A stretch of DNA of 64,000 nt from Eustoma russellianum (Eukaryota; Streptophyta; Magnoliopsida; Gentianales; Gentianaceae), in NCBI GenBank assembly GCA_036186865.1, contig AP025062.1, positions 32,408,753 through 32,472,752 of the forward strand. Direction: 5' to 3'. Below, piece by piece: positions 35,211-46,320 of this stretch. Position 1 is the stretch's first letter; the number at the start of each line of letters is the position of its first letter. Under the pieces are notes generated by a model. That model worked only from the letters and a program-made list of their open reading frames with translations. It was not told the origin of the DNA and ran no database searches. The translations under genes were made by a program, and so were the position numbers.

Positions 35211-37709
35211 TTTTTTTTATTAAAGGATATTTTATTACGAAAAACCTCACTTGTGGCGGAGGAAAACCATATTACAAAGGTCTGTGAATGTAAATAAATG
35301 AATAAACGAACTAATAATGTCATATCTCCAGTCGTATATGATATGCCGCATTAAAACCTTGCCAAGTAAAACCACCCTTGTGGATAAAACCTTGGCGAAG
35401 GAAAAAGCGTACATATTTATACGGCTGTCATTGATATGATATTTGTGGAAAAATATGTACAACCGAAGATGTGATGCAGGGGGATAGGAGAAGAAGTTGA
35501 GGCCCCTATCAGGATCATCGCCGACTTTGGACATGTGTTGTATGGAGATGAACCAAGCTACAAAGTCTTCATAGAAAGTAGGATGCCATCGTGACAGGCT
35601 GATGAGATGGTGCACTTGCTCCATATAAATGGGATTCATCGGATGTGTAATCTCGCACGGATGAAAAGAACACATTAATAGAGGAGAAAGTCCATGAACA
35701 AGAAGCATAAACCAAATGTGTAATTGCGTACCCAAGTCGCCTTGACTAGGCAGCCAAGGCGACAACGTGTAGATTCCAGCAACTCGGCAAGTCGACAATA
35801 TAGAATATCGTTCCATGTCATCGCATGATTGTCCCCAACGCGACAACGCAAGAATGAAAGTGCAATATAGGCGCCAATATGATATCCAAATCGCTCTCAT
35901 GAAACAAAGCAGCATGTTATATTGATATATTAAACCACATAATGTATAAAAAGTGGACGGAGAAAACATACCGTGCCCGCCTGCAGCCCAATGGGTGCAG
36001 GCAGGTGAGGCAGAATAGCGCCAATCCATATGGAAGACCTCAAGTGTCAAGGGAATCGGAGGTGAGCTGACGTGAGATCTAAAGTAACAGCTGCCTTGAC
36101 CAAAGACGGTAGATTATCTGAGGAATAGTACTTCGTAATTGGGTTTAGCATGGCCTGCTGTGCTAAATAATGTGCCGCCATATTTGCTTCACGATAGATA
36201 TGACTGCTAGAGAGTCGATGAGAATGAACCAGATGAAGAAGCCAACGGAAGTGGTAATTTCCATGGGATGCGTTCGACTGGCTGATACGATCAGTTAGCT
36301 GGACGCAGTCTGACTCGAGTGTAATTGAGCGATATAACGGAAGGAAATAAAGAAGGCCAAAAAGCGCAGCCTGGATTTCTGCATGAAGAGGAGAACATTG
36401 TGGTAGCCGGAATGAAATTGCTCCTAGACATGATCCTGTATGGTTACGTAATATGGCACCGCCCGCTGCAAAGTGTTGGCCTACTGCAGCATCCACATTT
36501 AGCTTCAATCGGCCAGAAGGCGGAGTGACCCAACGAACTACAATTGGTCGAGGCGGTCGAGGGGGAGGAAGCCATCGGAATACTTGACGAGGGTAGGCAC
36601 AAAGTTTAGTGCCTGCTATTTTTTTGTGCCATAGAGTAATATCATAACGGATGTTGGCTTGTAGAGAAATTGTCGTACATGTTGTTTTGTCCCCATAAAC
36701 AATGGATGTATAAGCCCGCCAAACGTTGTGCACAATGATAGCAGGAATCACAATTTTATAAACCCCAATTAGAGAAGAAAAAGATGACCGATACCACCAA
36801 GCGAGAAGATAATGGCGTAGGTGCAAGGATGAAGGTGGGGGACAATGCAGCTCACTTGCAAAGTAAGACCATATAGGATGAATATGAGAGCAGGAGATGA
36901 AAACATGGTCTATCGTGGCCGAATCGCTCCTGCAGAATGGGCATTGTGTTGGCTGTGCCGCAATATATCGGCCAATATAATCCTGAAAAGGCAATGCGGA
37001 GTGAAAAATACGCCATAAGAACAGTCTAATAGAGGGCGAATGATGCTTGGACCAAATAAAAGAGAACGACAGCATAGTGGGAGATGAAGTGCGGCAGACA
37101 TCATATGCACTCTTGATTGAAAATTCTCCCAGTGTCGCTGGTATCCATGTGAGATGCTCATCCTGTCTGATCGTGTGCATTAAACAGAACGAATGAATAC
37201 TGCAGATTGTTCTCCAGATCGGTGAGTCAGTAAGCCGAGGGATGTAATCCTGCCTCTGACCATATTTTGCATGCATGAATTGGCTCCACAAAGTTGAATG
37301 CTGATGATAAGACCACCAAAGGCGGCAATGATATGCCTTTTGAAGGACAGTTAAGCCTCGGAGGCCTAATCCTCCCTCAGACGTTGGCTTAGTAATGTTT
37401 GCCCAGGAGACCCAATGATGTCGATGACCCCAATAGAACGTAGCCATTTTGCGATGAATAATTTTAATGACCGATTTAGGAATTCCTCCCGCAGCCATAA
37501 TATGAAGAGGCAGTGCTGCAATTACCGATTGTAAAAGCACGAGGCGGCCTGCAGCAGATAATAATTTAGAGTGCCACCCCTGAAGTCTGTCATCAATATG
37601 CTGTAACAGTGAGACACAGTGTTGAGAGCGAGAGATACCCTTGTGTAAAAATGATCCAAGATATCGAAACGGAAGAGTGGCAAGACGCATGCCCAAAATA
37701 TTCATGAAA
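35211..37709 (-). pseudogene. LINE-A, 5'-truncated L1-type LINE (RT thumb, zf-RVT, RNase H, 3' UTR)
   Basis: The open frame (36,047 to about 37,709) encodes the end of a LINE reverse transcriptase (PFRYLGSFLHKGISRSQHC), a zinc-binding zf-RVT region (CPFCRSDSATIDHVFISC), and an RNase H domain (LNVDAAVG, HAEIQAALFGLL, LESDCVQL, EANMAAHYLAQQA). The usual last catalytic Asp is replaced by His. The RT palm and endonuclease are missing, because the copy is truncated at 37,709. The 3' region (35,223-36,046) ends with the motif CCTCCGCCACAAGTGAGG, AATAAAATA and an A-run. Candidate 7-bp duplications CATATAT lie at 35,204-35,210 and 37,710-37,716. Confidence 0.85.
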
Positions 37710-37718
37710 CATATATGC

Positions 37719-37752
<34 letters not shown>

Positions 37753-37853
37753 TTCATACATATATGCATATGTATATATGTGTGTGTGTATACACATATA
37801 TGTATATGTATATGTATATGTATGTGTGTGTGTGTCTATATATATACTTTTTA
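37710..37853. repeat. TA/TG-rich microsatellite between two LINEs
   Basis: It contains (TA)n from about 37,730 to 37,751, then TATG and TGTG runs. It separates the 5' end of LINE-A from the 3' end of LINE-B. No gene. Confidence 0.9.
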
Positions 37854-40800
37854 GGTGAAGGATGGGCAGTACCGTCCAGGTATTTTATTAATGCAGAAAC
37901 CCTCACTTGTGGCGGAGGAATACCGTGGTTATATCAAATTTCTGCCTAAGGAGGGAGACTCTCCCAAACTAGACAATACAAATAAATGAAAACGCATAAA
38001 GAAAGTAAAATACAATTAAACAATAAATTATAGTGAGATAAGACTAAGAAGAAATAATTTGGTTCAGCATGAGCATGTCGAAGACAAGGCAGAGAAGCGC
38101 ACAACAAACATCCACAGAAAGTCAACTCGAATTGAGGAAGAAGGCTATTTCGGCAGCGAATATACCTCAGAAGAAGAAGAAGGATATATGTCACGCACAC
38201 AACAATAGGCGAAATAAGAAATGGAGAAGAGCAGGCAACGGAGAGATGAGTATCCGGGTTGCCCGTCACCAACAAAGGCACGGGCAACAATAGATGTAAT
38301 ATGCTCCAGCATGCAGCAACATGAGTGATACGTACAAATGTTGGACGTACCACAATCCTCAGCAGATAAAAAAGGCAAAGTATTAAGCATATATCAATGA
38401 GGTTAAGAAATGCCAAATATGAATCAAACAAGACATACCCGGCCGCCCATATCAAGCAATGCAGGCGAAATAAGTGGTCGAGGTTTTATAAGTCTAACAT
38501 AGGTTGTATGCACATCTGTGTACATGCTACCGCGTACCAAAGATGGAAGGTCGGATAATGTGGAGAATATACATGTTTGAGGCTGCATAAGGCCATGTTG
38601 AGCTAGGAAGTGAGCAGCCAAGTTTGCTTCCTGGGGAGTGTAGACGATTAATCTCATAAGCTGCAATTGTTTCTTTATCCTGTCATCATCCCTTCCCAAT
38701 CTTGAGGTAACCAAGGCCGAGCCATTGATTAGATTCAATAAAGCTATACAGTCTATTTCAATATGTAAGTCCAGATAACCAGCAGTAGCAAAGAAGATTA
38801 AGGATAATAATAAAGTCTGCATTTCCGCATGTAACGGAGATAAAGTCAGCAAGGAAAAGGAAATGGCCTGAACCAAATGCCATTTATCATCATGCAACAC
38901 TACGCCTCCCGTAGGACCATGCTAACCAGCTGCTGCGTCAGCATTCAACTTTAATTTGCCTGTTGGGGCAGCCTCCATTTGACTACTTGAACTCGTCTAG
39001 AACGTATATAAGGCGAATAATTAACTGTAACTAATTGTGAAACGGACGCAGCAAATTTCTTTCCAGAAACCGAGGCGCACCATGTAAAAATATCCATTCG
39101 GATGCGCTCATGAACACGCCTTAGTGAAAAGACTTCCTCACCGAATGTTATCGCTGTATATTCTTTCCATATTCCCGATGATTTAAGTAGTGGAACCACA
39201 GCTGACAAATGGCCAATCATAGTGGATGTACAAGCCTTACGCCACCAACTACGTAAATATTGTCTGAACGTTGCGCATGTAGGGTTTGGGCCATCAAAGA
39301 TATAGGACAGATGCCTCCAAATTGACTTAATCTCTGGGCATGTATGAAAGATATGTGTCTGTACCACTAAATCATTCCGGCAAAAAACACAGCATGTAGG
39401 AAAAGCGACAACCCACTGGGTAATATTATCTGGAAATGGTAATGCATTATGCCATAGTCTCCATAGGAATATTTGAGCTTCAGCAGGGGTACCCTTCCAC
39501 CAAATATATTTAGTCATCAGAAAATTGACACCCTGCATACGACAAAGATCATATACACTACCAAGACTAAACTGTCCATGAATATCTGAAGTCCAAAATA
39601 GGCCATCCGGCGTCAGTTGCACATGCATCAAGCAGAAGGAATTGATGCGACATAATCTCTTCCAATTTGTCGAGTCATACACATATGCACACATAGAAGA
39701 GCGGCTGCCATATTTCTGCCTTACATAAACTGCCCAAAGAGATGTGGAAGTATGATACATCCACCGTAACTTACATTCATAAGTCTTCTGTGAAGCACAA
39801 AGATTATGAATGGCCAAGGTCCCTTCCTCTTTTGGAAAACATACAGAATCCCACGATCTCCAATGATGGCGTTGATGCCATAAGAAATTAGACATTTTCC
39901 TGTTAAGCTCATTTATAACACTTTTCGGGAGTTTAGCAGCCGCCATAATATGTAAAGGCATACAAGAAAGCACCGACTATATCAATGCCACTCTTCCGGC
40001 CATACTTAAAAGCTTTTGCGACCAGCATGTCAACCTTGCATCAAAATGAGCAAGCAAAGAAGTACAATACTGGGAATGATTAATACCTTTAAAGAGATAA
40101 GATCCTAAGTACTTGATAGGCAACACAGAGTGTAGCATATTTAATGCCATTGCTGCTCTTTGCGAAGATAGCCCGCCGCCCACCACACATTGGCTCTTAT
40201 GGTAGTTAACTAGTTGACCCGATGCCCACTGATACTGCTCAAGAAATTGCTTGAAAGCTTGCAGATCGTTAAGTGAGTCATTGAGAAAGACCAATAAATC
40301 GTCTGCAAATCCAAGATGTGATACCGGCTGTACAAAGCCACTTGCAAAACCCCTTAGCAAATCCGAGCAAAATAAGGCATTTAATCCTCTATAGAATCCC
40401 TCAGACGCAAGAATAAAGAGAATAGGAGACAGCAGATCACCTTGTTTAACTCCTCTAGATGGACTAAAGAAACCACAAGGCTTGCCATTTATTAACACAG
40501 AATAGCGTGTAGCAAACAAATTATTCATAATGAGACGAACAAACCGAGAATAAAATCCAAAACGCAATAATAACTGCTCCAAGTAATGCCATGAAACGCG
40601 ATCAAAAACCTTAGCCATATCCAATATAATCAGTACCTATCCTCCCTGGCATTTTCAATCCAAGATATGTACCATCTCCTTTGCCATCAATATCTGCTCA
40701 GAAATACCTCAGCCAGGCATAAAACCGGATTGTTCTGGAGAAATAAGTCTAGGCAAGAGGACATTAACACGAGATGAGAGAATTATTGTAACGACTTTAG

Positions 40801-41362
40801 AGATAAAATTTGTCAAACAAATAAGACGATAATCTCTGAAAGTTGAAGGATTAGAAATCTTTGGAATCAAACAAAGCAAAGAAGCTGCCATCGCCTTAGG
40901 CACTCGAAAGCCCAAAAAGAATTATTGTACAACCAATAACACATCTAAACGTATATCATCCCAAAAGTGCCTATAAAGAAAACCTGGAAAACCGTCTAGA
41001 CCCGATGCACTGGAAGGGCTTAACCTCCATACAGCCTCCCGGACCTCATCAATCATCGGCATCACTAACAAGTGATGATTATCATCATCTGTCAAAGTCT
41101 GTGGGATATTCTATAGTAGGACTTCATGATCGTAAGTGGGTTCCGCAGCAAATAACCTCTCAAAGAAAGCTACTGCTTCAATTTGTATGGACTGCTCTGT
41201 GTCACAAATAGTACCATCATATTTACTTATGGATACAATTGCTTGTTTTTGTCTTTCCTGCTTAACTTCTGATGGTAGAAAGCTGTGTTGGCATCTCCCT
41301 CTTTAAGCCATTTAATATTTGCTTTTTTGCTTCCAGTAAATCATGGCTCGCGCTTGCAATGT
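37854..41362 (-). pseudogene. LINE-B, L1-type LINE with RT, zf-RVT and RNase H, frameshifted
   Basis: On minus, from 41,362: ARAMIYWKQK (N-terminal to RT), RT fingers (YRLICLTNFISKVVTIILSS; ISPEQSGFMPG at 40,709-40,915), RT palm (MDMAKVFDRVSWHYLEQLLL; KQGDLLSPILFILASEGF; catalytic FADD near 40,310), thumb and zf-RVT (38,951-39,973), RNase H (38,424-38,900; HAEMQTLLLSL, EANLAAHFLAQHG). Stops or frameshifts separate the pieces near 40,620-40,700, 39,975 and 38,925. The 3' end carries the same CCTCCGCCACAAGTGAGG motif as LINE-A. The upstream endonuclease region is cut off at 41,362 by the Copia LTR. Confidence 0.85.
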
Positions 41363-41649
41363 TGCACGTTTTATGACTTCACATGTTTTTGCATGAAACC
41401 TACCTTATATAGTTTATATATGACATTGTCGTATTAACGAGCCACGAAGCTTTAAAGCTTACATCAAATGGCAAACATTTGTTGTGTTTGAACTATTTTC
41501 AGGTGCCACCATTAATGAACTGAACTAGTTCATTAAGTGAAGTACTTAGTTAAATGAACTAAGTAGTTCATTAAATGAAGTCATATTTCGAAAAGGCACA
41601 AAGGCAACAAATTGAAGAATAGAAAGTCTGCCACTCCTCTTTCTACACG

Positions 41650-41650
<1 letters not shown>

Positions 41651-41741
<91 letters not shown>

Positions 41742-41988
41742 GTATGTATATATATATATATTTTGTAAAACTATATATTTATTATGTAAATCCCTCACTT
41801 TTGGCGGAGGAAAACCATAGTACATCAAAATGAAACAATGAACAGGATAGCAGTCAGTGATTATCAACATCCAGTCTATATATGATATGCCACATTAAAA
41901 CCTTGCCAAGTAAAATCACCCTTGTGGATAAATATATATACATATATATACATATATATATATACACATATATATATATACACATATA
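41651..41988. repeat. (TA)n microsatellite of the 5' LTR, split by a LINE tail
   Basis: Long TA runs with TATG steps lie on both sides of the LINE fragment at 41,771-41,930. The site corresponds to 2,710-2,828 and 48,476-48,534. Confidence 0.88.
41771..41930 (-). mobile_element. 5'-truncated LINE 3'-end fragment
   Basis: It matches the last roughly 160 bp of LINE-A: on plus, TTATTATGTAAATCCCTCAC, GGCGGAGGAAAACCAT, then GATATGCCACATTAAAACC. It carries the shared CCTCCGCC...GTGAGG motif. Both borders are TA repeats. It is typical of a heavily 5'-truncated LINE insertion. Confidence 0.85.
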
Positions 41989-43698
41989 TTCAGATTTTTT
42001 TTATAAAAAAGGACACTATACACATATATTCCAACGTACTACCGACACGTTATATATTTTATGAACGTATGTTAACGTCACACCACCATATTTATCTCAT
42101 ATTTATGAGTATATTCAGGCCTTATATCATATGATATAAGTCATGGTGATGAAAAAATTATTACAACACGTTACAAGGTTCTAAACCAAAAATTGTCGCA
42201 TCAGGTGACAACCGAAACTTCGCCAACGTGTCACGTACTTGCCATATATAGGTGGCCAGCCCCTACACTTCAAAAATAGCCACAAATTTCGTATCTTACA
42301 TGGTATATTCAGCCATAAAATCATTCCATGTTGGCACACACAAATGAATAAGGCCAAATTGTGGAGATTTAAAATTCAACATTTTAAGCACATGGGGCGC
42401 CACTTATTTCAGCCTTTAGAGCTGAATATTCAAGTTATTCTATGTATATTATGTGTGACATAATATATATAACATGTGCAAAAAGTTTGAATTCAATCGG
42501 AGAAAATTGCGTAATCGACAAAAGTCGAAAATTCGGTTTTCTACGAACACGACACATGGAACTTTTTGGCATGACATATAACATGTATCTAAACACTTTT
42601 TACATATTCAATACATTATAAAGTGTTCTATAAAAATCAATTTTGGGCTGATTGGAATATACCATATGTGTATAATTTTTGTGTACTATTTTATAAAGTT
42701 TGTAAAAATAAAATTCAGCACATGCCAATCCTACATCACACGCCTAGATCAGCTTTGATGGAGCATATGTGGAGCTTAGTTGGCATCTTGATTGACCAAG
42801 AATGAAGTATACAAGGTTAGTGACATAAAGGAGGGAGCTACACAAGGTAATGTTTCAAACTATGTCACATTTGTGACACATGCTGAAAATTCAGCACGTG
42901 TAAATGAGGCTGTCGATTTTTGAGTACTAAATGGTGACATATTTACTTCTTTAAATTAAATGGATTGATTGGATGCTAAAATGACAATGTTTTGAATTTG
43001 TATTGAATAGTGCACATGCTGAAATTTTCAGCATTTGTTAAGTGAGTTGGCCGATTTTTGTGAAGTAAATGGTGATCAATTTGTCTTGCAAATTTTAGGG
43101 GTTTGATTATGTGACTTATGACATTATTTTAACCACTAATTGGCACATGTTTTTAAGTGATATTTTCACATTTATACAGTCATCAAATAATGACAAGTCT
43201 CATCCAATCAATGAGTGACAAGTAAGCAAGGCCAAGATGATCATCAAATGAAGTGTTGCCAAGTAAACAAGTGAATGTCACAATGATGCAAGATATTCTT
43301 CCAAGGACTTAAAAGATAATTTCCAAGGGGAAGAATAGCAAGAAGGGGGCGGCCACATTTGATAAAAAGGAGAGAAGAAGAGCAAATCAAATGCAAGACA
43401 AGTCTTACAAATCCAAGAGGCAAAAACGTTTTCATAATCTCTTTCTTCTACACTTCTTTCTTCTTCTCTCTCAAAGCCTATTGTATACGTATTCATACAT
43501 ATTGTATAGGCTTCATAAAAGCCACCATACATGCTATATTATTGTAAAAGATTGATCAAAGTGTGATCAATCTTTCATCCGCTCGGTGGTGGTGTTCGTG
43601 ATCATTGTGATTCCTTGTAACTGGTGCCTTGCAGGTCCTACAAGTGGTATCAGAGCGCAGACACACTCACAACCAAAAGATCCTACGATCTAAGTGAG

Positions 43699-44830
43699 AT
43701 GACAACCACTAGCTTTAAAACCGAGCGGGAAGGTATATCTAGTCAAAGGTCTCCTCTTTTTGATGGTGAGTCCTTTTATTCAATGGAAGTTAAGAATGAA
43801 ACTTTTTCTTATGGCTATTGATATTGATCTATGTTCCATCATAGAGGACAGTCCATTTGTTCCTTCAAAATTGTCTACTGTAGATGGAGTCACACTAGAG
43901 GTCGTTAAGCCAAAACAAGAGTATACTAGTGATGACAAAAAGAGACTAAGCATGAATGCTAGAGACAAGCAATTACTTTTAAAAGGGCTAAGTAAAAGTA
44001 AATCTAGCTATGTGTCTAATTGCTCTAGTGCTCAAGAAATGTGGAGAATTCTTGAGATGAAACACAAAGGGACTAGCCAAGAAATGTGGAGAATGCTTAT
44101 GTCTACACTTGAGTCCTTTAAGTTATTGCCAAATGAGTTTATTGTCGATATGGATCTACGCTTGACTAACATTTACAATTCTCTTGAGTCTCTTGGCAAA
44201 GCTTTCTCTACGCAAGAAAAGGTCCAAAAGGTACTACGAAGCCTTCCATCCGAATGGGACCCTAAAGTGACGGCGATAGAGGAAAGCAAGGAAACCAAAT
44301 CAATAAAAATGGAGGAACTAGTTGAATCATTAAAGGTATATGAAAACAAACTCACTATAAGGAAATCGAAATCAACGTCGAAACAAGGTAAAACTATTGC
44401 TTTTAAGTCAAATGAATACCTCTCTACTTCTTCCGATCACGTAGATGATAGTGATTTCGAATCAAACAATGATAACTTAATACTATTGGCTAAAGGTTTG
44501 AGAAAATTCATGAGAAAGTCATTTAAAAACAAACCTAAGACTACTTCCACTAAAAGAAATAAAAATAAAACAAATGACAAGAACGTAAAATGCTATGAAT
44601 GCGGGAAACTTGGACATTTATCTTATGACTGTCCTAACAAGGAAAAGCAAACAAACAAACACCCTGACAAGGATCGGACCAAAAATAGACTCGTCTCAGA
44701 ATCTAAACAAAGAAAAAGAGCTCTCAAAGCCTCCACTTGGAGTGACACATCTGGCTCTGAGACTGATACAGAAGAGGAGACGGCACAAGTATGCTTTGTA
44801 TCCAAAGCATCAAACGAGGGAACCCATACA
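43699..44830 (+). pseudogene. Copia-3 gag
   Basis: The ATG at 43,699 starts MTTTSFKTEREGISSQRSPL; a frameshift at about 43,775 moves to the frame IQWKLRMKLFLMAIDIDLCS. The gag core (QEKVQKVLRSLPSEWDPKV) and an intact CCHC knuckle (CYECGKLGHLSYDC, near 44,590) follow. A duplicated QEMWR motif suggests a small internal rearrangement near 44,030-44,095. The coiled-coil tail seen in Copia-2 is absent: the knuckle is followed closely by the protease. Confidence 0.82.
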
Positions 44831-45237
44831 TTAAAAGACACATCCATCAAGTGGTTCCTTGACAGTGATTGCTCGAGGCACATGACGGGTGACCTGAGCT
44901 TGTTCACAAAGTTAAAGAAGGTCACAAAAGGCGGATCCATGACCTTTGGAGACAACAATGAAGGAAGGATCATTGGAAAAGGTACAATCGGAAGCCCAAG
45001 TACCCTTCAAATCTCCAACGTCTTTCTGGTAAGAACTTATCCTATAATCTTCTTAGCATCTCACAATTTATTGACAATGGTTTTGATGTGTGTTCTACTC
45101 ATCTATATTTCAATATAATAAATAAAAATGGAGAAGTAGTATTAAAAGGAAAAAAGGGAAGGAAACATTTTTACGCTTTCTATGGATGACATGACGCTAA
45201 GGTTAAGTGTTTTATATCAAATGAACCTAATGTTAAT
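44831..45237 (+). pseudogene. Copia-3 protease with altered active-site motif
   Basis: KWFLDSDCSRHMTGDLSLF corresponds to the aspartic protease start, but the active-site triplet reads Asp-Ser-Asp instead of Asp-Ser-Gly (Copia-2 keeps FLDSGCS at 9,470). The frame then shifts near 45,040 and the linker to integrase has stops. Such a protease would not be expected to work. Confidence 0.72.
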
Positions 45238-46320
45238 TTGTGGCATAGACGTTTAGGACACATCGGCATTTCTACACTTGAAAAACTCCAACGAAAGAAC
45301 CTAATACGAGGATTGCCTAAACTTGATTTAGACAACTTTCAGTTGTGTGAATCTTGCATTAAAGGCAAACAAACATGCGAGACACTTAAACCTAAAAATG
45401 AAATAAGCACGTCTAGAGTTTTGGAATTATTACACATTGATTTGTTTGGTCCTAGTCGCACTACGAGTCTCGGTGGACGTCATTATGCATATGTTATCGT
45501 CGATGATTTTTCTTGCTATACTTGGACTTTGTTTCTTGCAAATAAAGATGATAGTACCATTGAGATTGCGAAATTAATAAAACAACTTGAAAATCAATAT
45601 GGTTTAAATGTGAAAAAGATTAGAAGCGATAGAGGCGGTGAATTTAAAAACAAGGACATGATTGCATTTTGCGAAGAAAAAGGAATCAAACACGAGTTTT
45701 CGCCACCTAGAACTCCACAAATAAATGGAGTAGTAGAAAGAAAGAATAGGACACTACAAGAAATCGCTAGAACCATGTTGTGTGAAAATAAATTGCTTAG
45801 ATTTTTGTGGGCGGAAGCCGTAAATTGTGCATGCTATATAGTTAATCGCTTGTCTATTAGAAAAAAATAAATAAAACGCCTTATGAGATAATAAATGATC
45901 GCATGCCTAAGATTGATTACTTTCGTGTGTTTGGTTGCAAATGCTTTGTTTTAAATACGAAATATAATTTAGACAAGTTTGAATCTAAATCAATTGAATG
46001 CATCTTTGTTGGATATTTTGTGAATTCAAAAGCAGTAGATATTATGATCCCAATACTAGACAAATTTTAGAATCCATTCATGTGAAGTTCAATGAATTTG
46101 GTAAGGTTGAAAAAGATAAAGAATATGACGATGATTTTGAATTAAAACCCATGTTAGATGATGATGATGGCACGCATGATGAAGTAGACACACTAGAAAT
46201 GCATGATCACTTAGAAATGTATGAGAACGTAGAAAATAATCAACCAAGATGGTATAGGGATCACCCACATGATCTCATTATAGACGACATCACTCACGGT
46301 GTGCGACCACGTAGATGAAT
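45238..46320 (+). pseudogene. Copia-3 integrase
   Basis: The open frame 45,238-45,870 holds the HHCC zinc site (HRRLGHIGISTLEKLQRK; CESCIKGKQ) and the catalytic core (HIDLFGPSRTTS, VIVDDFSCYTW, RSDRGGEFKNK, PPRTPQINGVVERKNRTLQE), so the DDE residues are visible. A frameshift at about 45,868 and another near 46,030 break the C-terminal region (FRVFGCKCFVLNTK...; ESIHVKFNEFG). An acidic linker runs to about 46,320. Confidence 0.85.

Larger units (their letters stand above)
41363..43642 (+). repeat. Copia-3 5' LTR
   Basis: It begins within the LTR (GCACGTTTTATGACTTCAC matches about 48,187) and ends GGTCCTACA. Compared with the 3' LTR it lacks the block equivalent to about 54,705-55,495. It carries a (TA)n tract at 41,651-41,770 and 41,931-41,988, with a LINE fragment between. 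Confidence 0.85.

Noticed and set aside
37946..38455. Hydrophobic 169-codon minus-strand frame resembling a membrane protein
   Set aside because: It lies in the LINE-B 3' region after RNase H, has no ATG at its start, and its hydrophobicity comes from T-rich sequence.
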